Shown: piece by piece, positions 1 through 61,100 of the stretch
Layout of the letters: every line of letters starts with the position of its first letter
Numbering within the stretch: position 1 is the first letter of the stretch
NCBI RefSeq assembly: GCF_026151205.1
Contig: NC_087083.1
Location: 11,282,944 to 11,346,943 of the forward strand
DNA length: 64,000 nucleotides
Source of the DNA: Bolinopsis microptera
Lineage: Eukaryota; Ctenophora; Tentaculata; Lobata; Bolinopsidae
Reading direction: 5' to 3'
Program-made: the position numbers and the translations under genes
The notes under the pieces: generated by a model
Seen by the model: the letters and a program-made list of their open reading frames with translations, nothing else
Told to the model about the DNA's origin: nothing
Database searches by the model: none

Positions 1-724
1 GACACAGCAGGTAACTCACCTACTTACCTTTGTAGGACACAGCAGGTAACTCACCTGACTCAGCTACTTACCTTTGTAGGACACAGCAGGTAACTCACCT
101 GACTCAGCTACTTACCTTTGTAGGACACAGCAGGTAACTCACCTGACTCAGCTACTTACCTTTGTAGGACACAGCAGGTAACTCACCTGACTCAGCTACT
201 TACCTTTGTAAAACACAGCAGGTAACTCACCTGACTCAGCTACTTACCTTTGTAAAACACAGCAGGTAACTCACCTGACTCAGCTACTTACCTTTGTAAA
301 ATACAGCAGGTAACTCACCTGACTTAGCTACTTACCTTTGTAAGACACAGCAGGTAACTCATCTGACTCAGCTACTTACCTTTGTAAGACACAGCAGGTA
401 ACTCACCTGACTCAGCTACTTACCTTTGTAGGACACAGCAGGTAACTCACCTGACTCAGCTACTTACCTTTGTAAGACACAGCAGGTAACTCACCTGACT
501 CAGCTACTTACCTTTGTAAGACACAGCAGGTAACTCACCTGACTCCGCTACTTACCTTTGTAAGACACAACAGGTAACTCACCTGACTCAGCTACTTACT
601 TTTGTAAGACACAGCAGGTAACTCACCTGACTCAGCTACTTACCTTTGTAGGACACAGCAGGTTACTCACCTGACTCAGCTACTTACCTTTGTAGGACAC
701 AGCAGGTAACTCACCTGACTCAGT

Positions 725-1040
725 CTTGCCAGTACTGTCATAAACTGTAACCAACTATTTAAAAATAAGATATCTTTTGCTAGAATTTTAAATTTTAAGT
801 CATAGAGCAATCTTCTCAATTTTAAAATTTAAAAATAACATTTTACCCTAACTATGATATGGTGGCATTTCATACTTAACTAAAATTCAACTTTAAAAGT
901 CAATAGATTATTAGTCACAACAAAATTATAGTTTAAGACATCCATTTTGCATTGTGTTTCCAATATTAGAATTTATGATATGTATTGATTGAATAATTGG
1001 TAATAAATTTAACTTTTGTTTTATTAACTTTTGTTTTATT
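725..1040. repeat. AT-rich spacer within the 44-bp array, copy 1
   Basis: A non-repetitive AT-rich stretch of about 320 bp that interrupts the minisatellite. The same stretch recurs at 2977-3292 with an offset of 2252 bp, together with flanking variant units (a CTCCGC variant and a GGTTAC variant). The minisatellite and spacer have therefore been duplicated as one larger unit. No coding or RNA feature is visible. Confidence 0.9.
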
Positions 1041-2976
1041 ACTTACCTTTGTAAAACACAGCAGGTAACTCACCTGACTCAGCTACTTACCTTTGTAAGA
1101 CACAGCAGGTAACTCACCTGACTCAGCTACTTACCTTTGTAAAACACAGCAGGTAACTCACCTGACTCAGCTACTTACCTTTGTAAGACACAGCAGGTAA
1201 CTCACCTGACTCAGCTACTTACCTTTGTAAGACACAGCAGGTAACTCACCTGACTCAGCTACTTACCTTTGTAAGACACAGCAGGTAACTCACCTGACTC
1301 AGCTACTTACCTTTGTAAAACACAGCAGGTAACTCACCTGACTCAGCTACTTACCTTTGTAAAACACAGCAGGTAACTCACCTGACTCAGCTACTTACCT
1401 TTGTAAAACACAGCAGGTAACTCACCTGACTCAGCTACTTACCTTTGTAAAATACAGCAGGTAACTCACCTGACTCAGCTACTTACCTTTGTAAGACACA
1501 GCAGGTAACTCACCTGACTCAGCTACTTACCTTTGTAGGACACAGCAGGTAACTCACCTGACTCAGCTACTTACCTTTGTAAAACACAGCAGGTAACTCA
1601 CCTGACTCAGCTACTTACCTTTGTAAGACACAGCAGGTAACTCACCTGACTCAGCTACTTAACTTTGTAGGACACAGCAGGTAACTCACCTGACTCAGCT
1701 ACTTACCTTTGTAGGACACAGCAGGTAACTCACCTGACTCAGCTACTTACCTTTGTAAAATACAGCAGGTAACTCACCTGACTCAGCTACTTACCTTTGT
1801 AGGACACATCAGGTAACTCACCTGACTCAGCTACTTACCTTTGTAAAACACAGCAGGTAACTCACCTGACTCAGCTACTTACCTTTGTAGGACACAGCAG
1901 GTAACTCACCTGACTCAGCTACTTACCTTTGTAGGACACAGCAGGTAACTCACCTGACTCAGCTACTTACCTTTGTAGGACACAGCAGGTAACTCACCTG
2001 ACTCAGCTACTTACCTTTGTAAAACACAGCAGGTAACTCACCTGACTCAGCTACTTACCTTTGTAAGACACAGCAGGTAACTCACCTGACTCAGCTACTT
2101 ACCTTTGTAAAACACAGCAGGTAACTCACCTGACTCAGCTACTTACCTTTGTAAGACACAGCAGGTAACTCACCTGACTCAGCTACTTACCTTTGTAAAA
2201 CACAGCAGGTAACTCACCTGACTCAGCTATACTTACCTTTGTAGGACACATCAGGTAACTCACCTGACTCAGCTACTTACCTTTGTAAGACACAGCAGGT
2301 AACTCACCTGACTTAGCTACTTACCTTTGTAGGACACAGCAGGTAACTCACCTGACTCAGCTACTTACCTTTGTAGGACACAGCAGGTAACTCACCTGCT
2401 CAGCTACTTACCTTTGTAAGACACAGCAGGTAACTCACCTGACTCAGCTACTTACCTTTGTAAAACACAGCAGGTAACTCACCTGACTCAGCTACTTACC
2501 TTTGTAAAACACAGCAGGTATCTCACCTGACTCAGCTACTTACCTTTGTAAGACACAGCAGGTAACTCACCTGACTCAGCTACTTACCTTTGTAGGACAC
2601 AGCAGGTAACTCACCTGACTCAGCTACTTACCTTTGTAAGACACAGCAGGTAACTCACCTGACTCAGCTACTTACCTTTGTAGGACACAGCAGGTAACTC
2701 ACCTGACTCAGCTACTTACCTTTGTAAGACACAGCAGGTAACTCACCTGACTCAGCTACTTACCTTTGTAAGACACAGCAGGTAACTCACCTGACTCCGC
2801 TACTTACCTTTGTAAGACACAACAGGTAACTCACCTGACTCAGCTACTTACTTTTGTAAGACACAGCAGGTAACTCACCTGACTCAGCTACTTACCTTTG
2901 TAGGACACAGCAGGTTACTCACCTGACTCAGCTACTTACCTTTGTAGGACACAGCAGGTAACTCACCTGACTCAGT

Positions 2977-3292
2977 CTTGCCAGTACTGTCATAAACTGT
3001 AACCAACTATTTAAAAATAAGATATCTTTTGCTAGAATTTTAAATTTTAAGTCATAGAGCAATCTTCTCAATTTTAAAATTTAAAAATAACATTTTACCC
3101 TAACTATGATATGGTGGCATTTCATACTTAACTAAAATTCAACTTTAAAAGTCAATAGATTATTAGTCACAACAAAATTATAGTTTAAGACATCCATTTT
3201 GCATTGTGTTTCCAATATTAGAATTTATGATATGTATTGATTGAATAATTGGTAATAAATTTAACTTTTGTTTTATTAACTTTTGTTTTATT
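2977..3292. repeat. AT-rich spacer within the 44-bp array, copy 2
   Basis: Second copy of the spacer at 725-1040. By eye it is the same throughout, including both junctions with the minisatellite. This marks a 2252-bp higher-order repeat or an assembly duplication. Confidence 0.9.
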
Positions 3293-3845
3293 ACTTACCT
3301 TTGTAAAACACAGCAGGTAACTCACCTGACTCAGCTACTTACCTTTGTAAGACACAGCAGGTAACTCACCTGACTCAGCTACTTACCTTTGTAAAACACA
3401 GCAGGTAACTCACCTGACTCAGCTACTTACCTTTGTAAGACACAGCAGGTAACTCACCTGACTCAGCTACTTACCTTTGTAAGACACAGCAGGTAACTCA
3501 CCTGACTCAGCTACTTACCTTTGTAAGACACAGCAGGTAACTCACCTGACTCAGCTACTTACCTTTGTAAAACACAGCAGGTAACTCACCTGACTCAGCT
3601 ACTTACCTTTGTAAAACACAGCAGGTAACTCACCTGACTCAGCTACTTACCTTTGTAAGACACAGCAGGTAACTCACCTGACTCAGCTACTTACCTTTGT
3701 AAGACACAGCAGGTAACTCACCTGACTCAGCTACTTACCTTTGTAAGACACAGCAGGTAACTCACCTGACTCAGCTACTTACCTTTGTAGGACACAGCAG
3801 GTAACTCACCTGACTCAGCTACTTACCTTTGTAGGACACAGCGAT

Positions 3846-6690
3846 AGGTTCACAGTCTTGTGCCAGTCTTGGTTTAACTCTCAGACAAAAGGTGAAGTTA
3901 GCAAGGTCTCTAGGCACGGTAACCTCTCCTTCTACAAGCGTTTGGGAGTGTCTCGTTGGCGACATCATGTAGGTCACTGAAAAAGGGGCCCCCGTAATTT
4001 TAGTATTTTTTGGGATTTAATTGAACATGTCATCAGTCATGTGTGCATATAATCAATATCAATGATATATGAATATATTATATAATATATAAGAGATCGG
4101 GCACTCACTTATGCTTGTTTGTTCGCTGAGGTTGACAGTAAGAAGTACAATAACAGTCGTTATTAAATACATTTCAACGTTAAACAAATGGTAGTAGCAA
4201 GCTCCTTCTCTTTCGCGATCTTTTATAATTGTGGTTTAGTTAATATTTTAAGATTAGTTATACAATTGCCCTATGCCCTAACTCTGAACGCATCATTATC
4301 TATACTAATAATCCCAAAAAGTGTGTGGGTTCGTGTGTGTGTGTGCGTGTGTGTGGGAAATTTCCGAACGGCTTAATTAAGAAAACGGTAATATAAGAGT
4401 TATGAGACTGTTTTTTTCGGTATCGTTTCAACAAAACTCTGACGAAGCCAAATGATTAAGGTTTTTTAAATCAGTCGGTGGTAAGTGGTTTAATTGATCA
4501 TTTTGTGAACCAAATGTGATACTAAAGTGTCTCACGTACTCTCCCTCTCTCCCACTCTCGCTCTCTTCCCCATAAGTGGACCTCAAGATTGCCTATCAAG
4601 TACTACTATTAGTATTAGAGTATTAGATACGTGAGGGGCACTCAGAATTAAATTTCGGTGTGTTTGGATTGAGCGACTTCATACTTTCGCACCGGTTTAA
4701 CTACGAAAATGTAATGCGTGTTTTCGAATATAATAGGCGGGTTTATACTTTTGGATTTCAGTTGCAAAAGTGAAGTCCCGGCCGTATGCACGGGTTACAC
4801 TAGTATTCTATATATTACCGGTCGAAAGATTAAATGTTGCCAGGAAAATAATTGCTGATTTTTGCATTTGAAAAGTCAACAAAACCAAACTGAATGAATA
4901 GCAACAGGAAATTCAAATGTGATTTTACATTCTATTGTCTTTGGACAAATTGTATCATTGTTCAAATAAAATATGAGACACATTTTTATTAGTAATAGCT
5001 TATCGTTTAGGAAACTGGGGAGTCTAACGTTTTCTCGTGACCGACAATTTGACCAAGACAAATCATTCACAAGAATTATACAACCGAAAGGAACTGTTCA
5101 TCCTGGACCAATATTCAAAAACGTAGGTACATCCTTTCATTATAAGATATGAGCATATTATGCAGTATGCACAATGCTTGATAATATGAATTTAATGAAT
5201 GAATAATAAAAAGGATATCTCTTCGTCTCAAAAACGGGCATATCCCTACTCACAGAAGTAATATCATTGAAATTACTGACGGGAGTGATAAAGTAATAGA
5301 CTTGTCCGTTCAGTACTAGGGAGGGTAGTAGCAGAGAATAATAGCATAATAAGTTTTAATATCCGGGCATCGTACAGCAATAAACTTTATTATCTAGCTG
5401 CAAACTAATTAACAGGAAAAGTGCACATACATAGAGGCCAACAGACTTGGCTTATAATTAGCTCCATTTAAATCATAACCACTCTGCACGTGCGATAAGT
5501 CTTACTTAAATCATCACCACTTTGCACGTGCGTTCCAGGACCGTGAAGCTATTTTAGGAAACGAAGATAATGTGCAGCTTAGATAGTCACGTGGATTATA
5601 AGCAATTATTAGCTGCGTACGTCTGTAGATAGCTAACTGGGCATCGGCACACTTTCTTTTACAGTAGAATGGGTTTTCTAAATTTGACAAAATTTGGCAA
5701 TAAAATATAGTCAGGCGGACTCATCCCGGAATTCAGGGGGAGCAGCCGAAGGCTTCAAGTCCAATAATCCAAATTTTTCTCTTTCGTCGTGATTATCGAC
5801 GAAATTTAACTTCTTTCGGACTTCGTGATGATCAAGACTCCATAGGAAACTGACCCTCAGAAGTCAAGTAATGATCGTTTCTAAAAGCTTGGGTAAGCTA
5901 AAATTTTACGCAAAATTGTCTACGCGCCAATAATTATGACACCCTGCTGTATAAAAGAATTTGAAAGTTTGGAACAGTTTAAAACAAATTATTATTGACA
6001 AATCTTTATTCTTTATCATATTGAAGTACCTTGTGCGAATTATTTTGAATCGCTATTATATTACGATTTAAACTTTACATCTATACATTACTTAACCTAG
6101 TAAACGTTTGTCAAAGAATAATAAATTAATTTTGACATTCACTGAAAATTTAAAAAATAGTTTTGAAATATTATAGATTCTTCTGGAATTCTGAATTGTA
6201 TATGAAACTCTGAAAGCAGCGATTTGACACAACAAAACTTGACGAATAACATAAATACATTGAATGTAATGGAAGTGCTATTCATAATATAACAAAGCAC
6301 ACAGCAAGCGAAGCATTCAAGTTAAATGAGCTTTAAAATTTTTTAATGACAAATAATATTACCGTAGCAAAAAAAAAACTATCAGCTGTTCCAAATTGCG
6401 TTTTGGTGAGTAGTTGGAAGTCTTTGAGGTTGCGAATTAGTGCAATTCAAATTAGCATTACCATCAACAACAATTGATACAACATCTAAAAACAAACAGT
6501 TCCGGTTGCTACAACTGATTTTCACAAGGCAACCTAGCTTGATAACTGATAAAATTGAAAGAGCACATCGTCAACTTTTTCTTTTGGTCATATTGAAAGA
6601 GCACATCGTCAACTTTGTTCTTTTGTCACAGCCAAGAACATAAAAACACAACAATCAAAACTGATCAGTCATACCTAAACAAAACGCGTG
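3846..6690. other. Non-coding region with one Helitron-like element
   Basis: AT-rich sequence between the minisatellite and the 3' end of the long minus-strand gene. Apart from the Helitron-like element at 4299-4804 I see only short random frames, short CT and GT tracts, and no convincing exon. The long gene's polyadenylation signal should lie here, but several TTTATT matches make the choice arbitrary. Confidence 0.6.
4299..4804 (+). mobile_element. Non-autonomous Helitron-like element
   Basis: The 5' end reads TCTATACTAATAATCCCAAA, the TC-TATACTAATA start common to many animal Helitrons. The 3' end has a GC-rich CCCGGCCGTATGCACGGG block followed by TTACACTAGT, close to the usual hairpin plus CTAG-type terminus. 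About 0.5 kb with no Rep/helicase frame, so non-autonomous. The assignment rests on terminal motifs only; Helitrons make no target duplication, so there is no second proof. Confidence 0.5.
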
Positions 6691-54201
<47,511 letters not shown>

Positions 54202-55196
54202 CTGAAAATCACGTGATTTTAATTTTGGGTGTTTTTCATAATTAATAAGTTAATTACAGTTGGAAATATGCGAGACTCATTTTATTGACGATGCAATTTC
54301 GTTATAATAAGAAATTAAGCATCAGATAATTATCATATTCTATTGTGTTCATATTCGGCGCATTTGTTCGAGGGACAATAGATTAAGCTGAATAGGTTTC
54401 ATAAAATTCACCAAGGGTCAGCTACAGCAAGCGATGCATATTAAATAGTTGATGATTTTTATCAATCGTTATTTTGTTCCGAAAATTATCTAAAAATCAT
54501 GAATCAGTTTAAGCTAAGTTAGGAAATACACAATAGCATTCAATAATAACTTATTTCATGTAATATAATATTGTCAATAAGAATTACAATAAGATTAGCT
54601 TCCAGTTCCGTGCAATTAACAGTAAGATCAGTATTCAGTCAATAATAAGTTCAGCCTGAATCGTTTGCAAATAATCACGATGTAAACAATCATGATGTAA
54701 AGAATAAAGCTGCAAAAAATCTGCAAGCTGTAAAGTTTCTACAGCAACCCCTCTCAAATCAGTAGCCTCCAATCAGGGGTGTATGTGCCTCCAATGCTAT
54801 CACAAGTACCGTTATGACATCTCAACTACTGCATTGTATACCCAGCAAGGATTATATATGTGCCGACAAAGCAAGAAACAGGAAAAACTACATGCTTGCA
54901 GCGTGAGCAGACGACAAGCTTAAACAGTGAGGAATATAGCGCCATATAATGTAACGTTACCATAGTTACACTAGTACTACCGTATAAGGCAATAAATGCA
55001 GATAGCACGAGGGCAAAGTGCAATGGCCAGCTGCTGCAGGATATAGCACCATATAATGTTATGTTACCATGGTTACCTTCAAATTAGCCCCATTAGCAGT
55101 CCAATCAGGGGTACACGTGTGGTACTTCATCAGCTCATTTAACTGACATCTACTACCGTAACTACTCTCCGCTGAACTCAACCCCGGCATCTTGGA

Positions 55197-58100
55197 TTCC
55201 TATAGGGTCGTGAGGGGTGGCCGTTATTATCTTATTGGGTCGTGAGGGGACGGCCGTTATTATCCTATAGGGTCGTGAGGGGACGGCCGTTATTATCCTA
55301 TAGGGTCGTGAGGGGACGGCCGTTATTATCCTATAGGGTCGTGAGGGGTCGGCCGTTATTATCCTATAGGGTCGTAAGGGTTGGCCGTTATTATCTTATA
55401 GGGTCGTGAGGGGACGGCCGTTATTATCTTATAGGGTCGTAAGGGTTGGCCGTTATTATCCTATAGGGTCGTGAGGGGTGGCCGTTATTATCCTATAGGG
55501 TCGTAAGGGTTGGCCGTTATTATCTTATAGGGTCGTGAGGGGTGGCCGTTATTATCCTATAGGGTAGTAAGGGTTGGCCGTTATTATCTTATAGGGTCGT
55601 GAGGGGACGGCCGTTATTATCTTATAGGGTCGTAAGGGTTGGCCGTTATTATCTTATTGGGTCGTGAGGGGACGGCCGTTATTATCTTATTGGGTCGTGA
55701 GGGGTGGCCGTTATTATCCTATAGGGTCGTAAGGGTTGGCCGTTATTATCTTATAGGGTCGTGAGGGGTGGCCGTTATTATCCTATAGGGTCGTAAGGGT
55801 TGGCCGTTATTATCTTATAGGGTCGTGAGGGGACGGCCGTTATTATCTTATAGGGTCGTAAGGGTTGGCCGTTATTATCTTATTGGGTCGTGAGGGGACG
55901 GCCGTTATTATCTTATTGGGTTGTGAGGGGTGGCCGTTATTATCCTATAGGGTCGTAAGGGTTGGCCGTTATTATCTTATAGGGTCGTGAGGGGACGGCC
56001 GTTATTATCTTATAGGGTCGTAAGGGTTGGCCGTTATTATCCTATAGGGTCGTGAGGGGACGGCCGTTATTATCTTATTGGGTCGTGAGGGGTAGCCGTT
56101 ATTATCCTATAGGGTCGTGAGAGTAGGCCGTTATTATTTTATTGGGTCGTGAGGGGACGGCCGTTATTATCCTATAGGGTCGTGAGGGGACGGCCGTTAT
56201 TATCCTATAGGGTCGTGAGGGGACGGCCGTTATTATCCTATAGGGTCGTGAGGGGTGGCCGTTATTATCCTATAGGGTCGTGAGGGGTGGCCGTTATTAT
56301 CTTATTGGGTCGTGAGGGGTGGCCGTTATTATCTTATTGGGTCGTGAGGGGTGGCCGATATTATCTTATAGGGTCGTGAAGGGTGGCCGTTATTATCTTA
56401 TAGGGTCGTGAGGGGTGGCCGTTATTATCCTATAGGGTCGTGAGGGGTGGCCGTTATTATCTTATTGGGTCGTGAGGGGTGGCCGTTATTATCTTATAGG
56501 GTCGTGAGGGGTGGCCGTTATTATCTTATAGGGTCGTGAGGGGACGGCCGTTATTATCCTATAGGGTCGTGAGGGGACGGCCGTTATTATCCTATAGGGT
56601 CGTGAGGGGACGGCCGTTATTATCCTATAGGGTCGTGAGGGGTCGGCCGTTATTATCCTATAGGGTCGTAAGGGTTGGCCGTTATTATCTTATAGGGTCG
56701 TGAGGGGACGGCCGTTATTATCTTATAGGGTCGTAAGGGTTGGCCGTTATTATCCTATAGGGTCGTGAGGGGTGGCCGTTATTATCCTATAGGGTCGTAA
56801 GGGTTGGCCGTTATTATCTTATAGGGTCGTGAGGGGTGGCCGTTATTATCCTATAGGGTCGTAAGGGTTGGCCGTTATTATCTTATAGGGTCGTGAGAGG
56901 ACGGCCGTTATTATCTTATAGGGTCGTAAGGGTTGGCCGTTATTATCTTATTGGGTCGTGAGGGGACGGCCGTTATTATCTTATTGGGTCGTGAGGGGTG
57001 GCCGTAATTATCCTATAGGGTCGTAAGGGTTGGCCGTTATTATCTTATAGGTTCGTGAGGGGTGGCCGTTATTATCCTATAGGGTCGTAAGGGTTGGCCG
57101 TTATTATCTTATAGGGTCGTGAGGGGACGGCCGTTATTATCTTATAGGGTCGTAAGGGTTGGCCGTTATTATCTTATTGGGTCGTGAGGGGACGGCCGTT
57201 ATTATCTTATTGGGTTGTGAGGGGTGGCCGTTATTATCCTATAGGGTCGTAAGGGTTGGCCGTTATTATCTTATAGGGTCGTGAGGGGACGGCCGTTATT
57301 ATCTTATAGGGTCGTAAGGGTTGGCCGTTATTATCCTATAGGGTCGTGAGGGGACGGCCGTTATTATCTTATTGGGTCGTGAGGGGTAGCCGTTATTATC
57401 CTATAGGGTCGTGAGAGTAGGCCGTTATTATTTTATTGGGTCGTTAGGGGACGGCCGTTATTATCCTATAGGGTCGTGAGGGGACGGCCGTTATTATCCT
57501 ATAGGGTCGTGAGGGGACGGCCGTTATTATCCTATAGGGTCGTGAGGGGTGGCCGTTATTATCCTATAGGGTCGTGAGGGGTGGCCGTGATTATCTTATT
57601 GGGTCGTGAGGGGTGGCCGTTATTATCTTATTGGGTCGTGAGGGGACGGCCGTTATTATCTTATTGGGTCGTGAGGGGACGGCCGTTATTATCTTATTGG
57701 GTCGTGAGGGGACGGCCGTTATTATATTATTGGGTCGTGAGGGGTGGCTGTTATTATCTTATAGGGTCGTGAGGGGTGGCTGTTATTATATTATAGGGTC
57801 GTGAGGGGTGGCCGTTATTATTTTATTGGGTCGTGAGGGGACGGCCGTTATTATCCTATAGGGTCGTGAGGGGACGGCCGTTATTATCCTATAGGGTCGT
57901 GAGGGGACGGCCGTTATTATCCTATAGGGTCGTGAGGGGTGGCCGTTATTATCCTATAGGGTCGTGAGGGGACGGCCGTTATTATCCTATAGGGTCGTGA
58001 GGGGTGGCCGTTATTATCCTATAGGGTCGTGAGGGGTGGCCGTTATTATCTTATTGGGTCGTGAGGGGTGGCCGTTATTATCTTATTGGGTCGTGAGGGG

Positions 58101-61100
58101 TGGCCGTTATTATCTTATTGGGTCGTGAGGGGTGGCCGTTATTATCTTATAGGGTCGTGAAGGGTGGCCGTTATTATCTTATAGGGTCGTGAGGGGTGGC
58201 CGTTATTATCCTATAGGGTCGTGAGGGGTGTCCGTTATTATCTTATTGGGTCGTGAGGGGTGGCCGTTATTATCTTATAGGGTCGTGAGGGGTGGCCGTT
58301 ATTATCTTATAGGGTCGTGAGGGGTGGCCGTTATTATCCTATAGGGTCGTGAGGGGTGGCCGTTATTATCCTATAGGGTCGTGAGGGGTGGCCGTTATTA
58401 TCTTATTGGGTCGTGAGGGGTGGCCGTTATAATCTTATAGGGTCGTGAGGGGTGGCCGTTATTATCCTATAGGGTCGTGAGGGGTGGCCGTTATTATCCT
58501 ATAGGGTGGTGAGGGGTGGCCGTTATTATCCTATAGGGTCGTGAGGGGTGGCCGTTATTATCTTATAGGGTCGTGAGGCCGTAAGGGGTGGCCGTTATTA
58601 TCTTATAGGGTCGTGAGGGGTGGCCGTTATTATCTTATAGGGTCGTGAGGGGTGGCCGTTATTATCCTATAGGGTCGTGAGGGGTGTCCGTTATTATCTT
58701 ATTGGGTCGTGAGGGGTGGCCGTTATTATCTTATAGGGTCGTGAGGGGTGGCCGTTATTATCTTATAGGGTCGTGAGGGGTGGCCGTTATTATCCTATAG
58801 GGTCGTGAGGGGTGTCCGTTATTATCTTATTGGGTCGTGAGGGGTGGCCGTTATTATCTTATAGGGTCGTGAGGGGTGGCCGTTATTGTCTTATAGGGTC
58901 GTGAGGGGTGGCCGTTATTATCCTATAGGGTCGTGAGGGGTGGCCGTTATTATCCTATAGGGTCGTGAGGGGTGGCCGTTATTATCTTATTGGGTCGTGA
59001 GGGGTGGCCGTTATAATCTTATAGGGTCGTGAGGGGTGGCCGTTATTATCCTATAGGGTCGTGAGGGGTGGCCGTTATTATCTTATTGGGTCGTGAGGGG
59101 TGGCCGTTATCATCTGATAGGGTCGTGAGGGGTGGCCGTTATTATCTTATAGGGTCGTGAGGGGTGGCCGTTATTATCCTATAGGGTCGTGAGGGGTGGC
59201 TGTTATTATCCTATAGGGTGGTGAGGGGTGGCCGTTATTATCCTATAGGGTCGTGAGGGGTGGCCGTTATTATCTTATAGGGTCGTGAGGCCGTGAGGGG
59301 TGGCCGTTATTATCTTATAGGGTCGTGAGGGGACGGCCGTTATTATATTATTGGGTCGTGAGGGGTGGCTGTTATTATCTTATAGGGTCGTGAGGGGTGG
59401 CTGTTATTATATTATAGGGTCGTGAGGGGTGGCCGTTAATATCTTATTGGGTCCTGAGGGGTGGCCGTTATTATCCTATAGGGTCGTGAGGGGTGGCCGT
59501 TATTATCTTATAGGGTCGTGAGGGGACGGCCGTTATTATCTTATTGGGTCGTGAGGGGACGGCCGTTATTATCTTATTGGGTCGTGAGGGGTGGCCGTTA
59601 TTATCTTATAGGGTCGTGAGGGGTGGCCGTTATTATCTTATAGGGTCGTGAGGGGTGGCCGTTATTATCTTATAGGGTCGTGAGGGGTGGCCGTTATTAT
59701 TTTATTGGGTCGTGAGGGGTGGCCGTTATTATCTTATAGGGTCGTGAGGGGTGGCCGTTATTATCTTATTGGGTCGTGAAGGGTGGCCGTTATTATCTTA
59801 TTGGGTCGTGAGGGGTGGCCGTTATTATCCTATAGGGTCGTGAGGGGTGGCCGTTATTATCCTATAGGGTCGTGAGGGGTGGCCGTTATTATCTTATAGG
59901 GTCGTGAGGGGTGGCCGTTATTATCTTATTATCGTGAGGGGACGGCCGTTATTATCTTATTGGGTCGTGAGGGGACGGCCGTTATTATCTTATTGGGTCG
60001 TGAGGGGTGGCCGTTATTATCTTATAGGGTCGTGAGGGGTGGCCGTTATTATCTTATTGGGTCGTGAGGGGTGGCCGTTATTATCTTATTGGGTCGTGAG
60101 GGGTGGCCGTTATTATCTTATTGGGTCGTGAGGGGTGGCCGTTATTATCCTATAGGGTCGTAAGGGTTGGCCGTTATTATCTTATAGGGTCGTGAGGGGT
60201 GGCCGTTAATATCTTATTGGGTCCTGAGGGGTGGCCGTTATTATCCTATAGGGTCGTGAGGGGTGGCCGTTATTATCTTATAGGGTCGTGAGGGGACGGC
60301 CGTTATTATCTTATTGGGTCGTGAGGGGTGGCCGTTATTATCTTATAGGGTCGTGAGGGGTGGCCGTTATTATCTTATTGGGTCGTGAGGGGTGGCCGTT
60401 ATTATCTTATTGGGTCGTGAGGGGTGGCCGTTATTATCTTATTGGGTCGTGAGGGGTGGCCGTTATTATCCTATAGGGTCGTAAGGGTTGGCCGTTATTA
60501 TCTTATAGGGTCGTGAGGGGTGGCCGTTAATATCTTATTGGGTCCTGAGGGGTGGCCGTTATTATCCTATAGGGTCGTGAGGGGTGGCCGTTATTATCTT
60601 ATAGGGTCGTGAGGGGACGGCCGTTATTATCTTATTGGGTCGTGAGGGGACGGCCGTTATTATATTATTGGGTCGTGAGGGGTGGCTGTTATTATCTTAT
60701 AGGGTCGTGAGGGGTGGCTGTTATTATATTATAGGGTCGTGAGGGGTGGCCGTTAATATCTTATTGGGTCCTGAGGGGTGGCCGTTATTATCCTATAGGG
60801 TCGTGAGGGGTGGCCGTTATTATCTTATAGGGTCGTGAGGGGACGGCCGTTATTATCTTATTGGGTCGTGAGGGGACGGCCGTTATTATCTTATTGGGTC
60901 GTGAGGGGTGGCCGTTATTATCTTATAGGGTCGTGAGGGGTGGCCGTTATTATCTTATAGGGTCGTGAGGGGTGGCCGTTATTATCTTATAGGGTCGTGA
61001 GGGGTGGCCGTTATTATTTTATTGGGTCGTGAGGGGTGGCCGTTATTATCTTATAGGGTCGTGAGGGGTGGCCGTTATTATCTTATTGGGTCGTGAAGGG

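Larger units (their letters stand above)
1..3845. repeat. 44-bp minisatellite, three blocks
   Basis: Tandem array with a 44-bp period in three blocks (about 1-724, 1041-2976 and 3293-3845), some 70 units in all. Units differ mainly at the dinucleotide before ACACAGCAG (GG, AG or AA). Each unit contains CAGGTAAC, CACCTGACTCAGC and CTTACCTTTG. Read on the minus strand, these give AAG/GTAAGT and CAG/GTGAGT, both perfect matches to the 5' splice-site consensus; TGACTCA is the AP-1 consensus. The array lies downstream of the 3' end of the long minus-strand gene. There is no open frame of note and no variable spacer, so it is not CRISPR. Confidence 0.97.

Noticed and set aside
1-3845. CRISPR array
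   Set aside because: Units are contiguous with no unique spacers, and the surrounding DNA is eukaryotic.
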